A stretch of 64,000 nt of DNA from Odiellus spinosus (GCA_963920705.1 OY987238.1:11960183-12024182), one strand, 5' to 3'; positions 24,880 to 36,033 are shown, counted from the first letter of the stretch. Translations and numbers: made by a program. The notes: a model not told the origin generated them from the letters alone.

Positions 24880-25752
24880 ATCTTCCGTTTCTATCTTTCC
24901 ATTCGTTCTCTTGTCTCAGTCTCTTTAGCTCGTCTCACAGTGTTAAATTCGGTCAGCCTCTTCGAATACTCTCATAAAGATAAATTTAACCAACCAGTTA
25001 AAATGCTGATAATACCCTTCTACAAATTTTAATCCTGTTGAAAAATAATTAGGAAAAATTTTTATATGAGGTATGTTTTAAATTGTTTAAAATCTTAATT
25101 TTTAACATAACTATCGTAAATATGGGATTGTAAATGTGGCTGCAGTCTTGAAAGTAGAATACCTTGTTGGTTTAGTTTTTTAATATAAATATATGTTACT
25201 TATTTGATTGCAAAAGGGACTGGTAGATCCGAAAGTTCTCGAAAAACGTTTAAGAAATTTAATATTATGATTAATATATTTTGCGTAAAGGATTTAAATG
25301 ATAAAATTAAGTTTAAAATTTGTTATTTAATTATAAAACACAACCCTTCCGGATTATAGTACACATTGTTAACTCCCCTTTTACTACATTTATATTAATT
25401 TAAATTAATCATGGAGATTAAATAATTAAAAAACTTTTTTGTGGACTTTTCCACTATGTTATCTTGGTTGAAACTTGAAAACGACTCCAAAAAATTGTTT
25501 TTGAGGTTTAAGTATAAGTCTCATTCATTAAATTTGTTTAAATATTCCCATATATTTAATTGGAAGTCATTTTAATTATAACATTTATACATTATTATAA
25601 TTAAAAGTTAAATTTAATCAGTGACGCCGAATAATATTACTAATTATTATTTTGGTGAACCTGTTACTATCATTTTAAAATTTCGTTTTATGATCCACTA
25701 TAATTAATTCCATTAGAGTTTGCATCGTGCGCTAAGCTAGATTTCCATAGAG
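24610..25752. promoter_or_regulatory. upstream region of the Ihog-like gene, with (CT)n
   Basis: Contains a (CT)n run of about 17 units at 24844-24877 and pyrimidine-rich DNA after it. GAGA/CT tracts often mark arthropod promoters, but no transcription start can be placed from sequence. Both first coding exons are preceded by AG acceptors, so an untranslated leader exon probably lies upstream. Confidence 0.3.
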
Positions 25753-25807
25753 ATGGTTTTTAGAATAACTTTGCTTTTATCTGCTCTGCTTTCGTTGTCA
25801 ACTCAAG
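25753..25807 (+). CDS. ihog: alternative first coding exon 1a, Ihog-like (signal peptide)
   Basis: ATG at 25753 opens MVFRITLLLSALLSLSTQ, a textbook hydrophobic signal peptide. The exon then ends after one base of the next codon (G at 25807) at a GTGAAA donor. That phase 1 end is identical to the end of exon 1b (26225), so either exon can splice to exon 2 at 26636 and preserve the mature protein. Splicing 1a onto 1b would instead hit a stop after six codons, so the two look mutually exclusive in productive mRNA. An acceptor-like CCATAG precedes the ATG by two bases. Confidence 0.7.
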
Positions 25808-26105
25808 GTGAAATTAATTTTAGTGTAATTAAAAGTCGTTACGCTATGCATTCATTTAATGATGTTAAAAATAACGAATTTGGGATAAATATTTTAAGAG
25901 TTTTAACTTTAAATTTCTTCTCAAACTCGTAATTTAAAAATACCTCAAAATTCCTTAGGGCATATAATTTTATTTTCATTTTTTTAATATTTTATTTTTT
26001 TTTCTGGATAAAATTTGCATAAAATTATAATTTAATAGTATCATTTATTCCCATCTTAGCAAACGATTTTCATAATTATAATTTTCTTCTTTTCTATCTT
26101 TACAG

Positions 26106-29100
26106 CAGTGAATGAATGGCAATGAAGGCCCAAGATGACTGAAAACATGTTGGTGTCTTCGATAAGACCCATACTCTTTCAAATATCAATATGGTTATTT
26201 TACAGCCACGTCTGTACTGCCACAGGTAATTATCAATTAAAGGGGTAGTATCAAATAATTTTGGATACGTTTCTAACCTTGGAAATGTCAGGGTACAAAT
26301 TGGAAATGTCTGAGAGAACTTGGGAATGTCAGGGAAAACTTGGGAATGTCTGGGAGAACTTGGAAATGTTAGGGGAAACCTGGAAATGCTTTATTTGAAA
26401 TCAAGGAGCTTGAGTTTTGACTGACAGTCTAGTGACGTCATAGCATTGTCGTATTATAAATTTATCAAAAAGTTTGGGGATGATTTCTCTGGAAAGTAGG
26501 AAATATTTTGAATGACAAATTTTTTTCTTTATCATAATGGAACTTTCAAACTGTTTTTAACTCAATCTAAATTTCGACAATATCACTCGGGTAACAACTA
26601 TCCCATCATTTAAAATATTTATTCTCTATTTTTAGGTGATGTAGTGCTTAGGTTCAATAATGAACCTATAACGGTGATGGACAAACCAGGTAGTGGTCGA
26701 GCCGCGTTTAGGTGTTCCGCTGTTCCAGCTTTCGCTAGCATAGAGTGGTTACAAAATGGCCAACCAATCGTCGAAGACTCCGAAGGGATTTTTCGCATTC
26801 AAGACCAAAAGTTAACTATTAAATTGCCCAAAAAACAAGAAGAAAGTGGACCAGGAAGGCCGCAAGGTTTATCAAATAACTTGATTCACGTTGGTCTTTA
26901 TCTTCAATGTCTGGCTCGTTTTAAGGGCCAAGCTTTGATCAGTAAACCAGCCAAACTAATTGTAGCGGGTATGTTTTGATTTATTTTTATGTATTTTAAC
27001 TTTAATAGTATATTTACTCCACAATTTTTTTTTTTTTTTTTTGGCAATTCAGAGATCTCATCATTCGCTAATGAATCTGATATTTCTTTGAAAATTATTG
27101 CTGGAAATACCGCATTTATACCATGTAGACCGCCATACTCAGTCCCTGATGCTGTTACTGAATTTGAATTCAATGGCAACAAAATTGATAGAACAAGAGG
27201 TACAGTAGTAGTAGCATCGCTGTTTTTGGTTTCAAACGTTTGCATTATAATCATACATAAAAGGGTGTCCCAATTCTGATACAAGTCGCCACAATTTTGA
27301 TACGGGTTTGGCTCGTCGCGATTCTGATAATGGAGCACCCCAATTTGATCAAAGAGGGATTCAAATTGAATTTCTGTTCTTTTAGGTCGATATTTATTGC
27401 ATTCCTCTGGAAATCTTGAAATTCAGAACGCTGATATTAGTGACTCAGGAGAATATCACTGCATCGCCCATAATCCATTCTTAGAAGAACGTCGAAAAGC
27501 CAAACACAAAGTTCATATTCAAGTGATTGGTGAGTAAATTTATTTGAAATTGAATGTGGTGTTGGACATTCGGAAAAAAGTGTACGGGATTTTGTACGTC
27601 TTTTTCTATAATTTCTTGATTTCTTTACTGAAATTCCTCTAAATGATTTCGTGATAAGCATATAGTATTTTGTGTAAATGTCTGACCCCTCACAACTTAG
27701 TCTTGATTTTTTGACGAAGAAAAATGACCAAATATAATTATTATTTCTTAACTATTAGCTGATCAGAGGCCAGTTCCCGCTAGCTTTACCAATTTCCCCG
27801 AATCGACGAAAACAGCGGTGAAAGGTAGCAATGTTACGCTAGAATGTGGCGCTCAGGGTTTACCAATTCCAAATATTACGTGGCATAGACAAGAACATAG
27901 AATACCTGGACATAGACACTCTCAGATATCGGGTAATTTAACTTTACCTTGAAGTTTATATGCAACTTGATTGCCGAGCTCAATTCCAAACCTTTTTCCA
28001 GGAAATTTATTACTGTTTTCGGTACGTAAAAGTGACGAAGGTACTTACGTATGTACAGCAGATAATGGTCTCGGTAGTCCAGTTGCTGGTGAAATTTATT
28101 TAGAGGTTCAAGGTAAGAAATATTAATTGATGGATAAGCCCGTGGAATGAATTTATTAATAATGTTATTGTTTATTTCCTTTTTGACCCCAGAACCTCCG
28201 CAAATAGTTAAATCTTCACCAAATAAGAAAATTAACGAAGGGGAGAGTGTTACTTTCGATTGTATGACCAAAGGTCGACCAAAACCAGTCGTAATGTGGT
28301 TTCATAATGGTGCTAAAGTTCACGAACATGCGAAAATTACTATTAAAGGTACAGTATTTATTAAATTTTTACAAAACCATTTCTTTTCAACAAAATTTAA
28401 GGCTGAGCGAGTATAGAAATATTTCACTATCAGTTACCGGTACTAATCGAAATTAATTACCGAGTAGTTGGGCCTTGGATATTTTAAGATTAAATGGTTT
28501 CTTGGAATTTGCTCAACGAGTACTCGTTATAAATGCTCTGAATGTAACTAACGAATGCTAGTAAATTCCTCTATAAGTACCAAGAACAAGGCTTAATAGT
28601 TAGCAATTTGAGTACTCGTCAGGAAACGACCGAGTAACTCAATTCGAGTACTCGCTCAACCGAAAAAAAGTGTTAATTTGAATTTAACAAAATTATTCCT
28701 GTTATGTTCAAGAAAACAAATTAGTCTTGCATAATGTTAAACATCATCATGGAGGCATGTATCAATGTTTCGCCAGCAACGAGCTTGGCGCAATTTACGC
28801 AGCTAGTCATTTAATCGTGATTTCTCGCGGTAACTCCTCCAACTCGAGTTTACCCGACGAACCTCATCATCATCATAAAAGTAAACAGGATAAAGGCAAA
28901 GATGGAAAGAAAGGTAAAAGAAAAGGAGGTGAGAATAAAAATATTTTTATTTCAATTTAAGAATACAAATTTAATTTGTCTTTTTGATATCGTAGTTAAA
29001 ATGGTTCCACCAACCAGACCGGAAGTTAGTCGACTATCGGAAGATTCTGTAATGGTTCGTTGGGACGTACCGCCCAATGACGGTCTACCAATTCAATTCT

Positions 29101-31482
29101 TTAAAGTTCAATATCGCGAAGTTGGCGATTCTACAACCGATATTTGGAACACGATTGATGATGATATCGTTGCCTATATCAAGTCTTACGCCGTAAATGG
29201 ATTGAAAACTGGTATGTTACAAACTACAAATATATTTCCAGCCTGAACAATTTATAACTTAAAAGGATAATTGATAAAAACTTTCTTTATCGAGTTTTAA
29301 CAATTTTAACTTCATTTTCTTTTATTACGCAGGTGGTACATATAGGTTTAGAATAGCGGCTGTTTATTCAAACTATGACAACAAAGATGGTCCCAAATCT
29401 TCCAAATTCACTTTATACAAAGATCCACCTATGAAAAAACCGACTTACGGGCCTAATATAATTCGAGCCGTACCTACTAGCCCTTCGGCCATCACCCTCA
29501 CTTGGGACGTAAGTCTTTTCATTATTTAAAATTAATTTAACACTGAAATAGTAGAATTCAAACATTAAATGAATCTTCACTTTCCCATTTTCGCAGTATT
29601 TAGATATTGATGAAGTTCCTATCGATGGATTTTTCATTTATTATCGAGCGACTCATAACGCCGGAGATTACGCTAAAATAACAGTTCTCGGTTCTAATAC
29701 TCGATCGCATATAATTTCTCATTTACTTCCCGAAACTTCGTACGATATGAAAATGCAATGTTTCAACGTAGCTGGAACTTCAGATTTCTCCAAAATCTAC
29801 ATTAGCAAAACCAAACGTAAATATTCTTCTTAAACGATACTTAATTAATCTGATCTTTAATGTATTTCATCCTAATCAATTTAAATAAACTCAATGGTTT
29901 GAGAAAACTTTGTATTCTCCTTTTATTTTAGCTTCGGAGTACGATTCGAGCTTAAAAACTACAGTTTCGCCAAAATCGGAATCTAGCGAACAAAGTGAGA
30001 AAAGCTCCTCAACAACATACACTAATAAACTACTATACATTATACTCGGAGTGGCTTTAGCAGTCATGCTCATCGTTCTCATTGTCTTCTTATTTTTATG
30101 CGCCAAACATAAACGACGTCAAAGACGAGGTCAGTTTTAAATCTTTTTGTTGATTTGTCTTATTCGGGAAAACCTTGTTATAACGAAATAGCGCTTATAT
30201 AGGGGCTCCTACTCGTTCAGTATTTCTATTTGGAGTCACTAAAACGCCATAAAACTAACCTTTGGCCACAAAATTGACTGATTTTTCAATAAAACCCAAT
30301 AACTGGTTACAAATTTTAAAAGTTCCCTTCAGTTGAAATATCCTGATTTAAGCCAAGATAAAGAAGTTTAGAATTTGTTTTTACATAAATAAATTATTCT
30401 CTCTGTAAAAAGGTGCCAGTCCTTTGAATCGACTCGGAATTTGTCAGGGAAGGAAATGTTTTCCCCCCCCCAGAATCTCGTTATAACCAGGTTTTAATGT
30501 ATTTTGTCATGGATTCTAACCGGTATCGGTTACCGACAGTGAGATTTTACTGATATATTGGTTTAAAACAAATAGTTCTGAAAGGTTTTTAAAAGTTTTG
30601 ACTATTTCTTACGAACAGGAGATAGAGTGGTAGCTCAAAATACACCGTTGCCAAAAATAACGTCTAATGGACACGGTGGTTCTGAATTAAATGGGTACAA
30701 CGGTTCCAGACCAAGACCCAAAATTAATATATCCGTTAATCCATTGGCGGATATTGAAAATAATAAACAGAACGAAGTAAGTCCGATCAATTTTGTAGCT
30801 TTACAATTTTATTTAATGTTCCTTGGTCTTTTTTTTTATTTAAAGAGTTATCCGCAATATCAGGAAGTTCCGTCAAATAACAACGAAGTTATCTTATTAA
30901 ATAGTGCGAGAAATGAAAATCACGGCCGCGAACGTGGATTGAACGAAAACGAACAAGCTCAGCAACAACAAAGACTTGTTTTGGGTGAGTGTTAATTTTT
31001 CTTCAGTTTTTGCTTTTATTAAAATGTGGTTCATCGTAAAAGTGGAGCATGCTTTTAAAATGTTCGTAAAAATGTTAGAGGCTTGCGAATGTTTAGCATT
31101 GAATGTTGGGCAATATTGAGCACGATGTAGAGGGTAGAAAAAATTGAGCAGTATGTGTAGATGACAAAGATTGAGCAAGATGTATAGGATAGAAAAGATT
31201 GAGCCTTATTTAGAGGATAGAAAATATTGAGCACAATATAGAGGGTTAGTAAAGATTGACCAGGATGTGGAGAACAAAGATTGAGCAGAAGATAGAAAAT
31301 ATTGAGCCTTATTTGGAGGATAGGAAAAATTAAGCATGATTTAAACGCTTGTGAAAGTTGAGCATGATTTAAACACTTCAAATTAAGTGTCTTTAAATTA
31401 TTCAAAAACACACCTAAACGCACGAATATATTTTATAATTTAAGGCGAGAATGAGGGTGAAATCCAAGAAACGGCAACGTGA
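26106..31482 (+). CDS. ihog: Interference hedgehog (Ihog/Boi)-like Hedgehog co-receptor
   Basis: Single-pass cell-surface receptor of the Ihog/Boi/CDON/BOC family, which binds Hedgehog through FN3 domains and works with Patched. Exons read in phase: 26106-26225 (ATG 26135), 26636-26968, 27053-27199, 27386-27529, 27759-27932, 28002-28112, 28193-28348, 28713-28928, 28996-29211, 29333-29508, 29597-29816, 29932-30129, 30619-30776, 30846-30984, 31445-31482. The protein is 838 residues (826 with exon 1a). Domains: signal peptide 1-30; four Ig domains with cysteine pairs C57-C122, C166-C216, C268-C314 and C357-C404; a basic His/Lys linker (about 435-457); FN3-1 (about 462-557) and FN3-2 (about 560-660); Ser-rich stalk; transmembrane segment 695-718; cytoplasmic tail 719-838 with a Gln run. 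Four Ig plus two FN3 fits arthropod Ihog rather than vertebrate CDON/BOC (three FN3). A possible AATAAA is at 31581. Whether it is Ihog or Boi is undecided. Confidence 0.93.
26282..26392 (+). repeat. minisatellite 3 in intron 1
   Basis: About five units of around 21 bases with GGAAATGTCAGGG/GGGAATGTCTGGGAGAACTT. Lies between exon 1b and exon 2 of the receptor gene. Confidence 0.75.
28430..28660. repeat. palindromic GAGTACTC cluster in intron 7
   Basis: The palindrome GAGTACTC, extended by flanking bases, occurs at 28516-28527, 28610-28618 and 28645-28654, with related CCGAGTAGTT and CCGAGTAACTC nearby. Could be a degenerate foldback element. Confidence 0.55.
30163..30499. mobile_element. pogo/Tigger-like MITE, intron 12
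   Basis: GGGAAAACCTTGTTATAACG on the left and the complement of ACCTGGTTATAACGAGA on the right are typical of pogo-group ends. TA lies on both sides (30161-30162 and 30500-30501). About 337 bases, with a C run near 30464. Confidence 0.65.
31105..31375 (+). repeat. minisatellite 4 in last intron
   Basis: About eight loose units of around 33 bases, each with GATTGAGCA, a GATGTAGAGGA-like part, and TAGAAAA. Occupies most of the final intron of the receptor gene; its open frames on the - strand are periodic. Confidence 0.8.
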
Positions 31483-31589
31483 TAAAAACGTGTCAAATAT
31501 GTGCCTTAAAAAGTCTAAAATATATATAAACAGTGATGCTCAAAAACCTAAAAACATAAACTCTTCTTCAAACTTGAAAAAATAAAAGT

Positions 31590-32480
31590 GTGAAAATGAA
31601 GAATTTTGTTTGTGCCAAGGAGAGAAAATCAACGTTCGTAAAGCAAGGATAGTAGAAAACATTTATATTTAACTTATTCAACAACGCGCTTTTAAAAGAA
31701 AAAAACAATCATATTTTATTTTCATTTCCTTTTCCACGGTTTTCGCATAATTGTCATACAACATGTGCGATAACTTTTTATTAGATCTGCTTAAGAGTTT
31801 TTTTATAGAAGTACAAATTTATTTAAAATAATGATGGATGAAGTTAAAAAAAAGTTTTATGCATAAATTAAACTCTGAAGGGACTGGAAATTCTAGTGGG
31901 AATTAAAGAATTACCCGCTCGTTAGAGTTAATTAGTCTATTTCAGGTTTTGTTAGATTTTTCTTTAAAGGGATAGTTCTATGTGGAATAAGCATACATTT
32001 TCTTGATCTACAAAGTGTCTTCTACATTTTAAAATAAAGAAAATGTGCCGAAGAACATACGATGTCATCTAATGATGGATCTGAACCCCGCAATAAGATA
32101 CCAAGGTTTTACCAAGAAAGGATAGAAGTTACAGTGGGAATTCCTAAGGGTCACGGAATTGCAGGGTTCAATGTTGAATTATACATGGTAGTCGCTTGAA
32201 AACGTTATTTAGTGACGCAGATCATCAATAATGCCCCGGTTATATCCAACTTACCTTCCCAGAGTCCCTGAATCTCGAAAAATAACTCATAGTGGCCAAG
32301 TATCACTATCGTCTTCGATCTTACCAAACTCCATAACTGCGAGACAGTTTCATTTCTTGTCAGCTAGTAATACAAAAGTATCCGCCCCCTTTTTCTAAAA
32401 CCATCCTACAATGGGATTCTCGGAGACTTTCTTGGTTTTACCGATATATCTTTAACTTTAACGCAAACTAAAATAGTTTT
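31590..32480. other. convergent intergenic region
   Basis: Between the 3' ends of the receptor gene and PPOX. No exon recognised. Confidence 0.45.
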
Positions 32481-32481
32481 G

Positions 32482-32690
32482 AAATGATGAAATTAAATAG
32501 TTAAATCGCCCGGAATTGATTTTAAGCACCATCTTCATAAACCGATTTATTATCGTTTCATCCGTCGGTTTTTCAAGTTGAAACAGTTTTAAACTGGTTC
32601 CCGAAGTAGCCTTTAGAAATAATTGGTTTCTAGTTCACACGACACCAACGGAACATTTCAAATGGCTAATTCTCAAACCACAGGCTCTTT
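32482..32690 (-). mobile_element. MITE family B, copy 8 (degenerate)
   Basis: Reverse, diverged copy: ATAAACCGATTTATTATCG, CGGTTTTTCAAGTTGAAAC, AACTGGTTCCCGAAGTAG and AGTTCACACGACACCAACGG are recognisable. Confidence 0.65.
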
Positions 32691-32794
32691 TTAATATCAG
32701 AACCAGTTTGGATTTAAACGTTGGTTCGTTTAACAAGTACTATTTTAGTATTTTTATTTTAAATATTGAAACGATACGAAGGTTCCAAATGTTT

Positions 32795-32800
32795 TTTATT
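32795..32800 (-). terminator. candidate PPOX poly(A) signal
   Basis: AATAAA on the - strand about 155 bases after the PPOX stop codon. AT-rich context makes chance matches likely. Confidence 0.4.
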
Positions 32801-32953
32801 AATTAATATATGTAAATAAAATTTAAAAGAATCTGACAGAAATCTATCTGTTGGAATAAAATGAATTGAGTAAATGTAGATGGACTAACGAAACTAAAAA
32901 AAAATACAAAATCATTTCCAAGAACTTTTAATTCGTTACTAGTTACTTTTTAA

Positions 32954-35520
32954 TTAACTATTTAAATTTTTAACATAATTTTCAGCTGCTACTTTAGCAA
33001 AATAGATACAATCGTTAACGCTGACTCCTTCGTAGGAGCAACCGAGTAACGTTAGGCACATTTCTTCGTTGCTAATTTCCTTTTTTATATTCGTTAAAAT
33101 AGAATGATGTCCGACTTTATATTGCGGAATGCAATTCTGAAAGATCGTAAATTGGTATGATATTAATAACATTTCATCTAAAACTATATTATTAAACTTA
33201 AAAGGGCTAATGAAGACAAAAAAATTATTTTGAATCAATTAAACGGTTCTAAAATATGCTTAGAGTCGAAACTCTGGCTTTTCTTATCCAGCTAATACCT
33301 TTTCAGACGAGACGTAATTAACCGCGGTTTACATAGCCTTCGCAGTTAGATAAACTTCGGTTAAATCGGCTAGTTACGCCTCATCTGAAAAGCGTATTAG
33401 GGTCGAGTTCCTGGTTTACTTATCTTATTAAACGGGGTATTTATTATTTAACACGTTCCTGGTCCTCGTTATCCCTTAGTTTAATTATATATTTACCCTC
33501 ATAATGTTAACTCGATATCTAGTAGGTTCTTGGCTGATATTTAGAATATTTCGAGTTCCTTCTAACGCTACTTCTAATAGTTTATCGGGAGATACTGTAT
33601 CGATAGATCCGAAAAGATCTTGGAACCAATGACCACCCATCATGACCTGAAGTAAAATTATCGTTAAAGAATAAAATATGAGGTAAATAAATAGATTTTT
33701 AACTTTAATCTTACAGTTAAGCGAGTTTTATCCGAATATTTGCCATCATGGGCTGGAAAACAACACGAATCAAATGTTATACCCAAAAGTTTGGAGTTTT
33801 GATTCGATGGTATTAGAAAACCAAATCCCTAAGTTAAAAAATAAAATTAGTCTAGAAATTTAAAGCTATATACAATAAAACCTCGTTATAACGAAATTCC
33901 ATTAGAGTTTATGGAAATGTTACGTTTTAAGCCACGATATTTTTGTTATAACTTTTTTCAGGTTGGACAAACAAATTTTGTTATAAGCGGTTTTTCGCCT
34001 TAACGAGGTTTTGCTGTACAAAATTACTTACTTCTTCTTTGAGTAATTTTCCTTTAAATTCTAAATTAACAACTGCTACGTGAACGGACGGAATAAACGA
34101 GAGATGTTTTCCGATCGTTGGGTGATGAGAACTAACAATTCTTGATAAACGCTTAGCTGGGATGCAAGAAAATACGTGATCAACTGAAGTGTTCGTGGCA
34201 TCGCCTTCAAAATGTACCTTAATTTAAAAAAAGTTAAACTGTAGTGAAGTTAATATAATTTTTAAGGATATAGAACATTACTAAAGCTTTCCCATCCTCG
34301 AAATGAATTTTATCGCAAGGTACGTTAGTTAAAATTTGAACTTTAGGATCTTCTTCTAAAACGGCGCTTAATCTTTCAGGTAACATTTGTAAACCATTTT
34401 TAAGTGACCACATAGCCCAGCGATCTTTTTTCGCTATAGTTGCTAAGTTGCTCTTCAAATACGTACCCAGAGGAATGTCTATAAAATGAATACGTTAATG
34501 GTTTAGTTTTCCTTTTAAGTAGACTTGCAGCCTGACTCTATTCAGGCCTCGTCAAATTGCTCTTGCGCCCCAAGCTCGTGAATTTAATCTGCAGATTTAC
34601 TTTTAATTTTAATTTATTCTAAACGATAAATTCGCAAGATTAATTTGACAAGGCTGACTCAAGACAAGTTGGAGGTCTACTTTTAAAATTTTATCCTTAG
34701 TTACCGGCGCCTTTTTTCAACTGTCCTTTAATAATGGAACCATGCTCTTGCTCGGCTTTAAAAATTCCACCGAGAAGAGATCGAACGCTAATTTGTTTGG
34801 AATCTCCAGCCACAATTCCCCGTACAACAGGATCAAAGATATAATCGGCAAGCTGCGAATTTTTTTTAGTAAATTATCATATTTTTATTATTTTCCCGTA
34901 ACTTTTTAATTTTCTTACTTCGGAACCAAATCTTCTTGTGATGAAAGAATGTACACTTTCATCTTCGACATGTTGTTTCTTTCCAAATAATTCTTTAATT
35001 CCATAATAAGCGAATGAATGTTTAAGAGGAGGAATAGTTTTAAACAAATCTTTCACTCCACTCGGTATTGAGACGAGATTATTGTTAATTAATATGAGAC
35101 GTTTTCTGGCAGCCGAATCAGTCATTTTAATTGGCAGAATGTCGTTGGCTAAGCCAAGTTCGTCAATCTATTTTTTTAATTTAATTAAATTACATTTTGC
35201 GAATCCTTCGCTTGTTATAATTGCAAATTTTACTTACTAAGGATAATGAATTGAATCCTGATTGGCCAAAGACTCTCATACTTTTTGGCCCATGTTCGTA
35301 AACTGTACCGTCAGGAAAACGGCTCGATTGAAGCCATCCTCCTAATGTTGTACTCTTTTCAACTAAAATAACCTACAATTGAATTTATTGAATATTAATC
35401 AAAACATCAAATTCAATATTAATAACGTACTTTTTTAATTGCGTCTTTTCCAAATTTTGATAAATAATAAGCGCAAGAAAGCCCAGTAATTCCACCTCCC
35501 AATACAATTATGTTAGCCAT
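32954..35520 (-). CDS. PPOX: protoporphyrinogen oxidase
   Basis: FAD flavoenzyme of the inner mitochondrial membrane that oxidises protoporphyrinogen IX to protoporphyrin IX, the penultimate step of haem synthesis. Nine exons read in phase on the - strand: 35520-35431, 35372-35238, 35167-34919, 34852-34705, 34478-34282, 34217-34032, 33828-33715, 33646-33497, 33136-32954 (stop). They encode 483 residues, close to the animal norm of about 477. Visible features: N-terminal dinucleotide fold with GGGITG at residues 8-13 and acidic E35 at the end of the second strand; GGWLQSSR and EHGPKSMR near 41-61; NCIPQY at 424-429; and the C-terminal FAD-contact segment SYEGVSVNDC. As usual in the family there is no cleavable presequence. 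A splice acceptor at 35547/35546 leaves a 25-base leader in front of the ATG. Introns hold several MITEs. Confidence 0.97.
33293..33399. mobile_element. MITE family H, copy 2 (PPOX intron 8)
   Basis: About 107 bases; TAATACCTTTTCAGACGAGA on the left pairs over about 30 bases with the complementary right end. TTCAGACGA is shared with H1 at 39363. TA flanks both ends. Confidence 0.75.
33873..34016. mobile_element. pogo/Tigger-like MITE (PPOX intron 6)
   Basis: 144 bases between TA dinucleotides (33871-33872, 34017-34018). Ends CAATAAAACCTCGTTATAAC and the complement of AACGAGGTTTTGCTG, the typical pogo-group terminus. It makes up most of this 203-base intron. Confidence 0.85.
34513..34688. mobile_element. 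inverted-repeat element M (PPOX intron 4)
   Basis: Imperfect ends of about 45 bases: TTTTAAGTAGACTTGCAGCC on the left against the complement of GGTCTACTTTTAAAA on the right, with GTCAAATT/AATTTGAC further in. Single copy in the window. Confidence 0.65.
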
Positions 35521-35544
35521 TTTTACGGAGATTCAAGATCTTCA

Positions 35545-35652
35545 GCTAAAAGAATAAAAAACAATGTATATTTGTTAAGATATTATAAAACAAGTCTTAG
35601 CTTGAATAGCCATTTTAATTTTAAAAGCTCATTAATAAACTATAAGCTCAAA
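35545..35652 (-). promoter_or_regulatory. GSKIP-PPOX intercistronic gap
   Basis: Only 132 bases separate the GSKIP stop from the PPOX ATG. The gap holds a variant ATTAAA at 35619-35614 and a pyrimidine-rich TTTTTTATTCTTTTAG acceptor 25 bases before the ATG. No obvious separate promoter is visible. Confidence 0.5.
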
Positions 35653-36033
35653 TTAAAAACTACACCTACATGTTAAATCCTTTAATTTTTGAAGTTTTTC
35701 ACAAAGTGCATTCCCAAATGCGTGGTTATAAGCGGGACTACACTTAGAGAGTAGAGAGTAAATTGTCTCAAAGCATTTCTCTTCGTCAGAAACATTATTG
35801 GGAACTTTAAGGCAAAAACCATTAGTCGTCATTTCCACGCGTAGCTCGTTATTTTCTAGCGTCTTTATATTTAACAAAACTGAAAGATCTTCCTCGTAAT
35901 TTTGAGACTGATCTATTTCAATTTCTTTTACGGCAAAGCCAATATCTTTAATAATTCCGTTGGCTTCTAAAAGTAGCCATTCCAAAGAATTTTCGATACC
36001 TTTATCGAGTTCATCCATATGAATTAATTTCAA
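35653..36033 (-). CDS. GSKIP: GSK3B-interacting protein homologue
   Basis: Small cytosolic scaffold; in mammals it binds GSK3 through a conserved C-terminal segment and the PKA regulatory subunit through an amphipathic helix. The intronless frame gives 126 residues (human about 139). The helix LLEANGIIKDIGFAVKEIEI (residues 21-40) lies where the family binds PKA. The GSK3-interaction segment at residues 89-118 contains ETIYSLLSKCSPAYNHAFGN followed by ALCEKLQKLK, the most diagnostic part. The start at 36033 is the first ATG of the frame; a second ATG at codon 6 is possible. The last eight residues (DLTCRCSF) are not typical, and a GT after TGTAG could be a splice donor changing the very end. 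Upstream lies a likely shared promoter. Confidence 0.92.
   Translation of the reverse strand: MKLIHMDELDKGIENSLEWLLLEANGIIKDIGFAVKEIEIDQSQNYEEDLSVLLNIKTLENNELRVEMTTNGFCLKVPNNVSDEEKCFETIYSLLSKCSPAYNHAFGNALCEKLQKLKDLTCRCSF

Noticed and set aside
26904-27338. 144-codon - strand frame overlapping receptor exons 2-3
   Set aside because: Shadow of the + strand coding exons and an intron T run; no splice or motif support.
28902-28960. Receptor exon 8 continuing past the donor at 28928
   Set aside because: The GTGAGA donor and the acceptor at 28995 restore the FN3 domain in phase; reading on gives a stop after a few residues.
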